Shown here: positions 8,450 to 15,761 of the stretch, one piece after another
Layout of the letters: each line of letters begins with the position of its first letter
How positions within the stretch are numbered: position 1 is the first letter of the stretch
From: Streptomyces humidus
GTDB lineage: Bacteria > Actinomycetota > Actinomycetes > Streptomycetales > Streptomycetaceae
DNA length: 64,000 nucleotides
Assembly (NCBI RefSeq): GCF_014649655.1
Contig: NZ_BMTL01000006.1
Coordinates: 248,001-312,000 of the forward strand
Direction of reading: 5' to 3'
The notes under the pieces: model-generated
The model's database searches: none
What the model was told of the DNA's origin: nothing
Seen by the model: the letters and a program-made list of their open reading frames with translations, nothing else
Position numbers and translations under genes: made by a program

Positions 8450-9268
8450 GTGGCCGATCTCATCACCGTTGACGACCCCGACGACCCGCGCCTGCGCGAC
8501 TACACCGGCCTGACCGACGTCGAGCTGCGCCGCAGGCGCGAGCCCGCCGAGGGCCTGTTCATCGCCGAGGGCGAGAAGGTCATCCGCCGGGCCAAGGACG
8601 CCGGGTACGAGATGCGCTCGATGCTGCTCTCCGCCAAGTGGGTCGACGTCATGCGCGACGTCATCGACGAACTCCCGGCGCCGGTCTACGCCGTCAGCCC
8701 GGAGCTCGCCGAGCGGGTCACCGGTTACCACGTCCACCGCGGTGCGCTGGCCTCCATGCAGCGCAAGCCGCTGCCCGCCGCCGCCGAACTCCTGCAGACC
8801 GCCCGTCGCGTCGTCGTCATGGAGTCGGTCAACGACCACACGAACATCGGCGCGATCTTCCGCTCGGCGGCCGCCCTCGGCATGGACGCCGTGCTGCTCT
8901 CCCCGGACTGCGCCGACCCTCTCTACCGCCGCAGCGTGAAGGTGTCGATGGGCGCGGTCTTCTCGGTCCCGTACGCCCGGCTCGACAGCTGGCCCAAGAG
9001 CCTGGACTCGGTCCGCGAGGCGGGCTTCGCCCTCCTCGCCCTCACCCCGGACGAGAAGGCCCGCAGCCTCGACGAGGCAGCCCCGCACCGTATGGACCGG
9101 GTGGCCCTCATGCTCGGCGCGGAGGGCGACGGCCTCTCCACCCAGGCGCTCGTCGCCGCCGACGAATGGGTCCGCATCCCCATGTCCCACGGCGTCGACT
9201 CGCTCAACGTGGGCGCGGCGGCGGCGGTCGCCTTCTACGCGGTGGCGACGGGCCGGCCCCTTCCGTAG
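8450..9268 (+). CDS. TrmH/SpoU-family RNA 2'-O-methyltransferase
   Basis: The 272-aa product starts with GTG 8450. The N-terminal ~100 residues are a substrate-binding domain (E-G-L-F-I-A-E-G-E-K-V-I near 35). The C-terminal SPOUT knot contains N-x-G-A-I-F-R-S-A-A near 130, L-M-L-G-A-E-G-D-G-L near 223 and I-P-M-S-H-G-V-D-S-L-N-V-G near 243, the three SAM/knot motifs of SpoU enzymes. It probably methylates a ribose in rRNA or tRNA. The target is unknown. It converges on the kinase gene that ends at 9306, leaving 37 bp between stops. Confidence 0.9.
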   Translation: MADLITVDDPDDPRLRDYTGLTDVELRRRREPAEGLFIAEGEKVIRRAKDAGYEMRSMLLSAKWVDVMRDVIDELPAPVYAVSPELAERVTGYHVHRGALASMQRKPLPAAAELLQTARRVVVMESVNDHTNIGAIFRSAAALGMDAVLLSPDCADPLYRRSVKVSMGAVFSVPYARLDSWPKSLDSVREAGFALLALTPDEKARSLDEAAPHRMDRVALMLGAEGDGLSTQALVAADEWVRIPMSHGVDSLNVGAAAAVAFYAVATGRPLP

Positions 9269-9305
9269 GGCCTCCTCGTCGGATCCGGCAGGACGCCGCC
9301 CCCGG

Positions 9306-10712
9306 TCAGCCCTCGAGCGGGCCTGCCCCGTCCGGTCGGCTCGGCACGGCCCCGCCGCCCGGCCCGTCCGGTGCCGGGCGCACATGCTCCTGCCGGTGCC
9401 GGACGACGCCGTCGTTCACGCCGAGTCCGCGAGCGGGCCCCTCACAGCCCTGGACGACGGCGATGCCGAGCGCCACGAACAGCGTCACCACGACGAACAC
9501 GAAGAGCCGCTGGCGCAGCAGCCGCGGGTTGGCGGGCCGCCGCCAGGATCCGTTGGTTCTCGGCCCCGGCCGACCGGCCCCGCCGCGCGGCACGGGTCTT
9601 CCGCCGTTGCCGGGACGGGTGTTGCGGGCGCCGGGAGCGGGACCGGCGCCGGACCGCGCCGACGGCGAACCGCCGCCCCGGGAGGGGCTCCCCCCACGAG
9701 CGGACGCGCCGCCGCGCGAGGGGACCGGGCCGCGCGAGGAGGGCGACCCGCCCCGCGGCGGCGGAGTGACGGGCCCGCCCTGGTGGCGAAGCGTGCGCTC
9801 CGAGTGGCCGGTGTCCGAGAGCCGCCCGGTGGGACGGTCCGCCTCGGCGGCCCGCGGCCCCGGAGGCCGCGCGTCCGCGAGGCCCTGCGCCTCACGGGTG
9901 GCGATCTCCTTCAGGCGCAGGGAGAGATCGAGGGTGCTGGGCCGTTCCTCGGGATCCTTCGCCAGGCAGGCCCGCACCAGCGGCGCCAACGCGTCCGGCA
10001 CCCCGTGCAGCTGCGGCTCCTCGTGCACCACGCGATACAGCATGACCTCGGAACTGCCGTGCCCGAAGGGCGAGTCGGCGGTCGAGGCGTAGGCGAGCGT
10101 GGCGCCGAGCGAGAACACGTCGGTGGCCGGGGTGACCAGAGCCCCCCGCACCTGCTCCGGCGCCAGGAACCCGGGCGAGCCGACCGCCGTGCCGACATGC
10201 GTCAGGGTCGATGCCCCCGTCGCCCAGGCGATGCCGAAGTCGATGATCCGAGGGCCCTTGGGGGAGAGCAGGATGTTGGACGGCTTCAGGTCCCGGTGGA
10301 CGACCCCGGCCTCGTGAACGGCGACGAGCCCCTCCGACAGCGCGGCCCCGATGGAGGCGAGCTCGGCGGCCCCGAGCGGCCCCTCGTCGTTGACCTTGTC
10401 GTGCAGGGAGGGCCCGGGCACGTACTGGGTGGCGAACCACGGCCGGTCGGCGTCCAGATCCGCCGCGACCAGCCGAGCCGTGCACCCGCCCCGGATCCGC
10501 CGGGCTGCCGACACCTCCCGCGCGAACCGCGAGCGGAACTCCTGGTCCTCTGCCAGATCGGGTCTGATCACCTTCAGCGCGACCCGCTGACCCTTCTTGT
10601 CGGATCCCAGGTAGACGACGCCCATGCCGCCCGCGCCGAGCCGTCGGTGAAGCCTGAACGAGCCGACGACACGCGGGTCCTCGCGCCTCAGGCGCATCAT
10701 CGCCATGTTCAT
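9306..10712 (-). CDS. Membrane-anchored Ser/Thr protein kinase (Pkn type)
   Basis: The product is 468 aa from ATG 10712; ATG 10706 and GTG 10742 are alternative starts. The kinase domain spans ~18-275: glycine loop G-A-G-G-M-G at 26-31, Lys47, catalytic H-R-D at 139-141 with Asn146, D-F-G at 158-160, and A-P-E near 184. A Pro/Gly/Arg/Ser-rich linker (~275-400) leads to one membrane segment at ~404-422 and a short outer tail with no PASTA or sensor domain. All catalytic residues are present, so it should be active. Its ligand and targets cannot be told. The divergent neighbour is the 91-aa gene at 10910. Confidence 0.9.
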   Translation of the reverse strand: MNMAMMRLRREDPRVVGSFRLHRRLGAGGMGVVYLGSDKKGQRVALKVIRPDLAEDQEFRSRFAREVSAARRIRGGCTARLVAADLDADRPWFATQYVPGPSLHDKVNDEGPLGAAELASIGAALSEGLVAVHEAGVVHRDLKPSNILLSPKGPRIIDFGIAWATGASTLTHVGTAVGSPGFLAPEQVRGALVTPATDVFSLGATLAYASTADSPFGHGSSEVMLYRVVHEEPQLHGVPDALAPLVRACLAKDPEERPSTLDLSLRLKEIATREAQGLADARPPGPRAAEADRPTGRLSDTGHSERTLRHQGGPVTPPPRGGSPSSRGPVPSRGGASARGGSPSRGGGSPSARSGAGPAPGARNTRPGNGGRPVPRGGAGRPGPRTNGSWRRPANPRLLRQRLFVFVVVTLFVALGIAVVQGCEGPARGLGVNDGVVRHRQEHVRPAPDGPGGGAVPSRPDGAGPLEG

Positions 10713-10909
10713 CCCCGCTGCCCGGTCCGTTTGACGTGGCACAGCTTACGTTTCCACGGCCGTTCGCGCGCAGAGGCCGCGCCCTCCGGTCCCCATCGAT
10801 TGTCAGTGCCCGGTGGGAGAATTGAAGGGTGGTCAGGGGTCCTGCGAGGAGGCGCGCATTGGCGGATCGCTGATCTCAACCCGGCTGGCGCAGAAGGGGG
10901 ATTGAACCC

Positions 10910-11185
10910 GTGAAGGGTGACCGCGTGGAGATAGTCGTCGACGCCGGCGACACGACCCGGACGTACGAGGTGACGGCGAGCAGGGCGGGCCGCCGCGTGG
11001 AGACGGCGGTGCGCCGAGGGGTGGTGGAAGTGAGCGAAGTCACGCGAAACGGCACCCCGGTGCGGACGGCCCGTTTCATGGCGAACAGGGTGCTCGCCCT
11101 GGTCGAACACCCGGTCCCCCGAGAGGAGAGCTCGGACATACCGGCCCGGAGCGGGCACCCCTTCCGGGAAGACCCCGAGACGTAG
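10910..11185 (+). CDS. Small conserved-looking protein of unknown function
   Basis: The product is 91 aa from GTG 10910, with AAGGGGG about 9 nt upstream. It is hydrophilic and mostly beta-like: V-E-I-V-V-D-A-G near 5-12, T-Y-E-V-T-A, then V-V-E-V-S-E-V-T-R and a T-A-R-F-M-A-N-R-V-L-A-L segment. It has no signal peptide, membrane segment or cysteine. I do not recognise the family. The good ribosome site and third-position GC support a real gene. It is transcribed away from the kinase gene, so both may share a control region at 10713-10909. Confidence 0.7.
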   Translation: MKGDRVEIVVDAGDTTRTYEVTASRAGRRVETAVRRGVVEVSEVTRNGTPVRTARFMANRVLALVEHPVPREESSDIPARSGHPFREDPET

Positions 11186-11382
11186 GCCCCGGTCTCCACC
11201 CAGGGGAGTACTCCGCAGGTCACGGCTCATCCTCCGGGAGGCCCGGCAATCGGTACGAAGGCATGACGTGCGGCGAACGCCGTCCGCCTAGATTTGAGGT
11301 CAAGCGGCGGGTGCAGCACTCGTCCCCCGAGGTCAGACACCCGCCGCTGTCAACGACAACCGACCAGGTCAGGAGAGGGACC

Positions 11383-11577
11383 ATGGCCCTCACGGCACCG
11401 CGGACGCTGATCCGCACACCGGGGCGCGGCACGCGCCCCCGTCGCACGGGCCGTCGCCACCCCGCGGTGGCGACGCTGATGGCCCTTCCCCTGGCGGTCC
11501 TGCTCCTCGTCGTCTTCGACGGCTGGGAGACAGTGGCCACACAGGCGTCGTCCGTGGGAGTGATGCTGGGGCGCTGA
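11383..11577 (+). CDS. Small single-pass membrane protein
   Basis: The 64-aa product starts at ATG 11383, just after a strong AGGAGAGGGA site (11371-11380). The first ~27 residues are rich in Arg/Pro/Thr. One hydrophobic helix (A-T-L-M-A-L-P-L-A-V-L-L-L-V-V-F, about 30-45) follows, then a short polar tail. The positive N-terminus suggests the N-in orientation. The function is unknown and I recognise no family. The strong ribosome site and the upstream -10-like TAGATT at 11289 argue it is expressed. Confidence 0.65.
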   Translation: MALTAPRTLIRTPGRGTRPRRTGRRHPAVATLMALPLAVLLLVVFDGWETVATQASSVGVMLGR

Positions 11578-11665
11578 GCGGCGACCCCAGGCCCGGAAGA
11601 GCGGTCCGGGCGGGGACATCCACCCATGAAACCCCGTGGGGACGGGGGTGCGGCGGACGGCAAGA

Positions 11666-11699
11666 AATGCAGGCGCAGCTGGGGAGCTGCGCCTGCATT
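11666..11699. terminator. Strong hairpin terminator
   Basis: A perfect 15-bp stem (11666-11680 with 11685-11699) with a GGGG loop, followed by GCTTTTCC. It lies 89 nt after the small membrane gene and 84 nt before the APH-fold gene. Confidence 0.85.
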
Positions 11700-11782
11700 G
11701 CTTTTCCCGGCGGCCCGGCCGGCCGTCGTCGCGGCTGCGTACCCTCACGGGAAGACCCGCACGCCGCAGCTCCGGGAGCCCC

Positions 11783-12718
11783 GTGACCGACCGTCCCCTG
11801 CTCGCCGATCTCGCCCGCCGTGCCGGAGCCCGCGCGCACCGGGCCGGCACGGCCTGCTCCTGTGGCGCGGCCACCCTCGCCGACCGCCCCGACGCCGTCG
11901 TCGTCCGGCACGCCGCCACCGTCGCCAAGGCGCACGCCCCCGGCACCGGCCCGGCCGCTCTCGCCTCCCGCCTCGCCGTCGCCGCCGGCCTCCCCGACGT
12001 CCTGCTCCCCCCGCTCGCGGCGACCCCGGCCGAGCTGCACGGTCGCCTCGTGACCTTCTGGCCGTACGGCTCCCCGGTCGACCCGGACGATCCGGACGCC
12101 GCTCCCTGGGAGGCCGCCGGAGCACTGCTCGCCCGTCTTCACCGGGTCCCCGCCCCGGCCGGCCTGCCGCCGATGCGCGGGCCCGCCAAAGCCGCCCACG
12201 CCGTGGCGCGCCTGGCCGCCGCCGGGTCGCATCCCGCGGTCGCGGCCGTTCTGGGCGCCTGGCGGGCGCTGCCCGCCTGGGCGCGCGCCGAGGCCCCGAT
12301 GCCCGAGCCGGGCGCCGTCTGTCACGGCGACCTACACCTCGGCCAGCTCGTCCGTCATCCCGCTCCGGACGGCCCCTGGCGGCTGATCGACGTCGACGAT
12401 CTGGGCGTCGGCGTCCCGGCCTGGGACCTCGCCCGCCCGGCCGCCTGGTACGCCTGCGGACTGCTCCCGCCGGACGAGTGGACCCGCTTCCTGGACGCCT
12501 ACCGCGCCGGAGGCGGCCCCGCCGTCCCCGGATCCGGGGACCCGTGGCCCGCCCTCGACGCCCCGGCGCGCGCACTCACCGTACAGACGGCTGCACGCAC
12601 CGTCACCAAGTCGGCGGCGCTGGGCAGGCCGTTGGACGAGATCGAGCAGTGCCTGGTCGACGCCTGTGCCCGAATGGGAGCCGTCCCGCCGCAGTTGGCG
12701 TCGGACCGGGCGAAGTAG
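11783..12718 (+). CDS. Aminoglycoside phosphotransferase-fold (APH) kinase-like protein
   Basis: The 311-aa product starts at GTG 11783, with GGGAG ~5 nt upstream. The key sites of the APH/choline kinase fold are present: H-G-D-L-H-L-G-Q-L near 180 (catalytic Asp) and I-D-V-D-D-L-G-x-G near 203 (metal-binding Asp of the DFG-like site), then P-A-W-D-L-A-R. The N-lobe is short and Ala-rich. Members phosphorylate small-molecule hydroxyls, including antibiotics, sugars, choline or amino acids. Nothing here shows a resistance role. It is expressed from the region after the hairpin at 11666-11699, with -10-like TACCCT at 11740. Confidence 0.85.
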   Translation: MTDRPLLADLARRAGARAHRAGTACSCGAATLADRPDAVVVRHAATVAKAHAPGTGPAALASRLAVAAGLPDVLLPPLAATPAELHGRLVTFWPYGSPVDPDDPDAAPWEAAGALLARLHRVPAPAGLPPMRGPAKAAHAVARLAAAGSHPAVAAVLGAWRALPAWARAEAPMPEPGAVCHGDLHLGQLVRHPAPDGPWRLIDVDDLGVGVPAWDLARPAAWYACGLLPPDEWTRFLDAYRAGGGPAVPGSGDPWPALDAPARALTVQTAARTVTKSAALGRPLDEIEQCLVDACARMGAVPPQLASDRAK

Positions 12719-12799
12719 GGTGCAACCGACCGCAGCCGGACAGTGTCTGTCCTGGCGGTAGGCGAAAGAGCACCGACCGGCGAGGAGTTGAGCCGAATC

Positions 12800-13096
12800 A
12801 TGCAGTGCCCGAAGTGTCACGCTCAGATGCACACGTACAACCGCAACGGCGTCCAGATCGAACAGTGCAGCAACTGCCGGGGGATCTTCCTCGACTACGG
12901 CGAGCTGGAGGCGCTCACCCGCGTCGAGTCCCAGTGGTCCCAGCCCGCGCCGCCGCCCCCGGCCGCTCCGCAGGCGTACCCGTCGGCCCCGGCCGCGCCC
13001 GCCTGGGGCGCCCCGCACGGCGGCGGTCACCACGGGGGCCACTACGGCGGCCACCACCGTCACAAGAGCTTCGGTCACATGCTGTTCTCCAGCTGA
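12800..13096 (+). CDS. TFIIB-type zinc-ribbon protein with His/Gly-rich tail
   Basis: The 98-aa product starts at ATG 12800. GAGGAG lies 12 nt upstream, slightly far. Residues 1-40 form a zinc ribbon: C-P-K-C near 3-6 and C-S-N-C-R-G near 24-29, with the G-I-F-L-D-Y-G-E-L continuation of the zf-TFIIB family. A Pro/Ala linker follows, then a tail with about nine histidines among glycines (residues ~74-93) and a final H-M-L-F-S-S. The family role is unknown. The tail could bind metal, which is inference. A hairpin terminator follows at once. Confidence 0.82.
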   Translation: MQCPKCHAQMHTYNRNGVQIEQCSNCRGIFLDYGELEALTRVESQWSQPAPPPPAAPQAYPSAPAAPAWGAPHGGGHHGGHYGGHHRHKSFGHMLFSS

Positions 13097-13107
13097 ACCG
13101 GCGCATG

Positions 13108-13145
13108 CGAGAGCCCCCGGCCGCGACGGCGGCAGGGGGCTCTCG
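13108..13145. terminator. Hairpin terminator between zinc-ribbon gene and tRNA cluster
   Basis: The arms 13108-13118 and 13135-13145 pair over 11 bp (CGAGAGCCCCC/GGGGGCTCTCG). It serves the zinc-ribbon gene on the plus strand and lies just past the 3' end of the reverse-strand tRNA cluster, so it may work both ways. Confidence 0.75.
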
Positions 13146-13150
13146 GTGTG

Positions 13151-13222
13151 TGGACGATACTGGGATTGAACCAGTGACCTCTTCCGTGTCAGGGAAGCGC
13201 TCTCCCGCTGAGCTAATCGTCC
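13151..13222 (-). tRNA. tRNA-Val (GAC), copy 3 in transcription order
   Basis: 72 nt including the A discriminator; no encoded CCA. The acceptor GGACGAT pairs with ATCGTCC. The anticodon loop CTGACAC gives GAC (Val). D-arm AGCTCAG and T-loop GTTCAATCC are present. Confidence 0.96.
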
Positions 13223-13228
13223 TCGGGA

Positions 13229-13248
13229 ACACGGCCCGAAGGCCGTGT
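13229..13248. other. Short hairpin between tRNA-Val genes
   Basis: ACACGGCC and GGCCGTGT form a perfect 8-bp stem around a CGAA tetraloop in the 34-nt spacer between two tRNA-Val genes. It could be a processing signal or a weak terminator. Confidence 0.55.
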
Positions 13249-13256
13249 GCACTGCG

Positions 13257-13328
13257 TGCGCGATACTGGGATTGAACCAGTGACCTCTTCCGTGTCAGGG
13301 AAGCGCTCTCCCGCTGAGCTAATCGCGC
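13257..13328 (-). tRNA. tRNA-Val (GAC), middle copy with altered acceptor stem
   Basis: Identical to its neighbours except for the acceptor stem, which is GCGCGAT/ATCGCGC. The changes at positions 2 and 3 are matched by changes at 70 and 71, so pairing is kept. Anticodon GAC; A discriminator; no encoded CCA. Confidence 0.96.
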
Positions 13329-13354
13329 GGGTTCGGATCGTCGAGCAGATCCAG

Positions 13355-13426
13355 TGGACGATACTGGGATTGAACCAGTGACCTCTTCCGTGTCAGGGAA
13401 GCGCTCTCCCGCTGAGCTAATCGTCC
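13355..13426 (-). tRNA. tRNA-Val (GAC), first Val copy in transcription order
   Basis: Sequence identical to the copy at 13151-13222: acceptor GGACGAT/ATCGTCC, anticodon GAC, A discriminator, no encoded CCA. Confidence 0.96.
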
Positions 13427-13430
13427 TTGG

Positions 13431-13501
13431 AGGTGGAGACGGGATTTGAACCCGTGTAGACGGCTTTGCAGGCCGTTGCCTCGCCTCTCGGCCACTCCAC
13501 C
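13431..13501 (-). tRNA. tRNA-Cys (GCA)
   Basis: 71 nt. The acceptor GGTGGAG pairs with CTCCACC and U is the discriminator, as expected for Cys. The anticodon loop CTGCAAA gives GCA. T-loop GTTCAAATC. It sits 4 nt upstream of the first tRNA-Val in transcription order. Confidence 0.96.
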
Positions 13502-13538
13502 AGGAGTGTAGGGGCCGGGAAGACCCCTTGTTCCTTCG

Positions 13539-13611
13539 AGCGGACGACGAGGCTCGAACTCGCGACCTCAACCTTGGCAAGGTTGCGCTCTACCAACTGA
13601 GCTACGTCCGC
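13539..13611 (-). tRNA. tRNA-Gly (GCC)
   Basis: 73 nt. The acceptor GCGGACG pairs with CGTCCGC and U is the discriminator. The anticodon loop TTGCCAA gives GCC (Gly). It is the first gene of the reverse-strand cluster Gly-Cys-Val-Val-Val. Confidence 0.96.
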
Positions 13612-13786
13612 TTGTCGTTTCGTTCCGCTCTCACGGCCCGGCGACGAGTTGAACTCTAGCGGATTCCCGGGCCAGTACAAAAACGCGTTTGTGCAGCGTG
13701 CTGCGCTGTGCCTGCCTGCGGACCTGGTCAGGCCCCCCGGCCGGGACATCCGGGACATGCGAGGACCGCCTCCGGACGGCCCGGCC

Positions 13787-13792
13787 TAGACT
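13787..13792 (+). promoter_or_regulatory. -10 element TAGACT placed for a leaderless pabB transcript
   Basis: TAGACT ends 7 nt before GTG 13800, so transcription would begin at or within about 2 nt of the start codon. No Shine-Dalgarno is seen. The -35 (GACCGC at 13764) is weak. Confidence 0.5.
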
Positions 13793-13799
13793 CGGCAGC

Positions 13800-14852
13800 G
13801 TGCCCGACCTCCCTCCCCTCGCCCGCTTCGGCGGCCGCGTCGCCACCGGCCTCCTCGACGTGACCGGCGATCCTTCGGCCCTGGACTCCAGCGGGTTCTG
13901 GGCCGTCGCGGCGGACTTCGAGGGCCGCCTGACCTGTGCCCGCTTCGCCGACGTGCGCGAGGAACCCGTGCCCGCCCCCGTGCCGGGGGCCTGGCGGGGG
14001 CCCGCGGCCGGTGACTGGACGTCCTCCCTCGACCGTGCCGCTTACATCGCGGGCGTGCGGCGGATACGCGAGCACATCGCGGCCGGCGAGGTCTACCAGG
14101 CCAACCTGTGCCGCGTCCTGACCGCGCCCGTGCCGCCCGACGCCGACGTGGACGCGCTGACCGCGTTGCTGGCCAGGGGCAACCCGGCGCCGTACGCAGG
14201 AACGATTCGCCTCCCCGCGCACGGCGTGGAGACGGCCACTGCGTCTCCCGAGCTGTTCCTGCGCCGCGACGGCCGGGTCGTCGAGTCGGGGCCCATCAAG
14301 GGGACCGGGCGCACCGAGGCGGACCTCCTCGCCAAGGACTACGCCGAGAACGTGATGATCGTCGACCTGGTCCGCAACGACATCGGCCGCGTGTGCGCCA
14401 CCGGCAGCGTGAGCGTCCCCGACCTGTGCGCCGTCGAGAAGCACCCCGGGCTGGTCCATCTCGTGTCCACGGTCCGCGGCGAACTGCGCGAGGACGCCGG
14501 CTGGCCCGAACTGTTCGACGCCGCCTTCCCGCCCGGCTCGGTCACCGGAGCCCCCAAGTCCAGCGCCCTGCGCATCATCGACGCGCTGGAGACGGCGCCG
14601 CGCGGCCCGTACTGCGGCGCCGTCGGCTGGGTCGACGCCGACCGGGGCACGGCCGAGCTGGCCGTCGGGATCCGCACCTTCTGGATCGAGCGGTCCGCCG
14701 GGAGCGGCGCCGTGCTGAGGTTCGGCACCGGCGCGGGCATCACCTGGGGTTCCGACCCCGAGGCCGAGTGGGAGGAGACCGAGCTGAAGGCGTCCCGACT
14801 GCTCGCTGTAGCGTCGGGAGCGTACGGGGTGAGTGAAGGGACGCTTACGTGA
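13800..14852 (+). CDS. pabB: Chorismate-binding enzyme, aminodeoxychorismate synthase component I (PabB-like)
   Basis: The 350-aa product starts at GTG 13800; there is no ribosome site, and TAGACT 7 nt upstream suggests a leaderless start. It contains the chorismate-binding signature: G-E-V-Y-Q-A-N-L near 97, P-I-K-G-T near 164, D-L-V-R-N-D-I-G-R near 185 and G-S-V-T-G-A-P-K near 243. The lysine of P-I-K-G-T is the residue PabB uses to form a covalent intermediate. The glutaminase partner (PabA) is not fused or adjacent. The 4-bp overlap with a class IV aminotransferase fits p-aminobenzoate synthesis for folate or specialised metabolism. Anthranilate or isochorismate synthase is a less likely alternative. 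Confidence 0.85.
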   Translation: MPDLPPLARFGGRVATGLLDVTGDPSALDSSGFWAVAADFEGRLTCARFADVREEPVPAPVPGAWRGPAAGDWTSSLDRAAYIAGVRRIREHIAAGEVYQANLCRVLTAPVPPDADVDALTALLARGNPAPYAGTIRLPAHGVETATASPELFLRRDGRVVESGPIKGTGRTEADLLAKDYAENVMIVDLVRNDIGRVCATGSVSVPDLCAVEKHPGLVHLVSTVRGELREDAGWPELFDAAFPPGSVTGAPKSSALRIIDALETAPRGPYCGAVGWVDADRGTAELAVGIRTFWIERSAGSGAVLRFGTGAGITWGSDPEAEWEETELKASRLLAVASGAYGVSEGTLT

Positions 14853-15670
14853 AGATATGGCTCGACGGCGGGCTGCAGGACAGCGACGCCGCCCGTGTCT
14901 CCGTCTTCGACCACGGGCTGACCGTGGGCGACGGCATCTTCGAGACGATGAAGGCGATGGACGGCGCGGCCTTCGCGCTCACCCGCCACCTCGACCGGCT
15001 GACCCGCTCCGCGCGCGGCCTCGGCCTGCCCGACCCCGACCACGACGAGGTCCGCCGCGCCTGCGCCGCCGTCCTCGAAGCCAACCCCGTGCCGCTCGGC
15101 CGGCTGCGCGTCACCTACACCGGCGGCCGGGCCCCCCTCGGCTCCGAGCGCGGCGAACACGGCGCCACCCTCGTCGTCGCCCTCGGCGAGACCACGCGGC
15201 GCGCCGACTCCACGGCCGTCGTCACGGTCCCCTGGACCCGCAACGAACGCGGCGCGCTCACCGGGCTCAAGACCACCTCGTACGGCGAGAACGTCGTCGC
15301 CCTGGCCCGCGCCCACCGGCACGGCGCCACCGAGGCGCTGTTCGGCAACACGGTCGGGCGGCTCTGCGAGGGCACCGGCTCCAACGTCTTCGTCGTCCTG
15401 GACGGCGAGATCCACACCCCGCCGCTCGCTTCCGGCTGCCTCGCGGGCATCACGCGCGAGCTGACCGTCGAGTGGACCGGCGCCCAGGAGACCGACCTGT
15501 CGCTGGACGTGCTGGAGCACGCCGACGAGGTCTTCCTCACGTCCACCCTGCGCGACGTCCAGGCCGTCCACCGCGTCGACGACCGTGAACTGCCGGGCGC
15601 ACCCGGACCGGTGACGGCCAAGGCGATGCGGATCTTCGCCGAGCGGAGTGCGGACGACCTCGACCCCTGA
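14849..15670 (+). CDS. pabC: Aminotransferase class IV, aminodeoxychorismate lyase (PabC-like)
   Basis: The 273-aa product starts at GTG 14849, overlapping the pabB stop (GTGA), which implies translational coupling. It has the class IV PLP fold: V-F-D-H-G-L-T-V-G-D-G-I-F-E-T near 19-33 and the Schiff-base lysine in L-K-T-T-S-Y near 141, followed by N-T-V-G-R-L-C-E-G-T-G-S-N. In the PabC role it releases pyruvate from aminodeoxychorismate to give p-aminobenzoate. Branched-chain or D-amino-acid transamination is possible in this fold, but the pairing with pabB makes the lyase role most likely. Confidence 0.86.
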   Translation: MKIWLDGGLQDSDAARVSVFDHGLTVGDGIFETMKAMDGAAFALTRHLDRLTRSARGLGLPDPDHDEVRRACAAVLEANPVPLGRLRVTYTGGRAPLGSERGEHGATLVVALGETTRRADSTAVVTVPWTRNERGALTGLKTTSYGENVVALARAHRHGATEALFGNTVGRLCEGTGSNVFVVLDGEIHTPPLASGCLAGITRELTVEWTGAQETDLSLDVLEHADEVFLTSTLRDVQAVHRVDDRELPGAPGPVTAKAMRIFAERSADDLDP

Positions 15671-15761
15671 GCGACGGCGGACCGGGTCCGTGGGAGATCG
15701 GGTCCGTGGGAGCCGGGAAAACCGGCTGCCTTCCGGCCCGGCACGGGGTAGAACACCTCTG

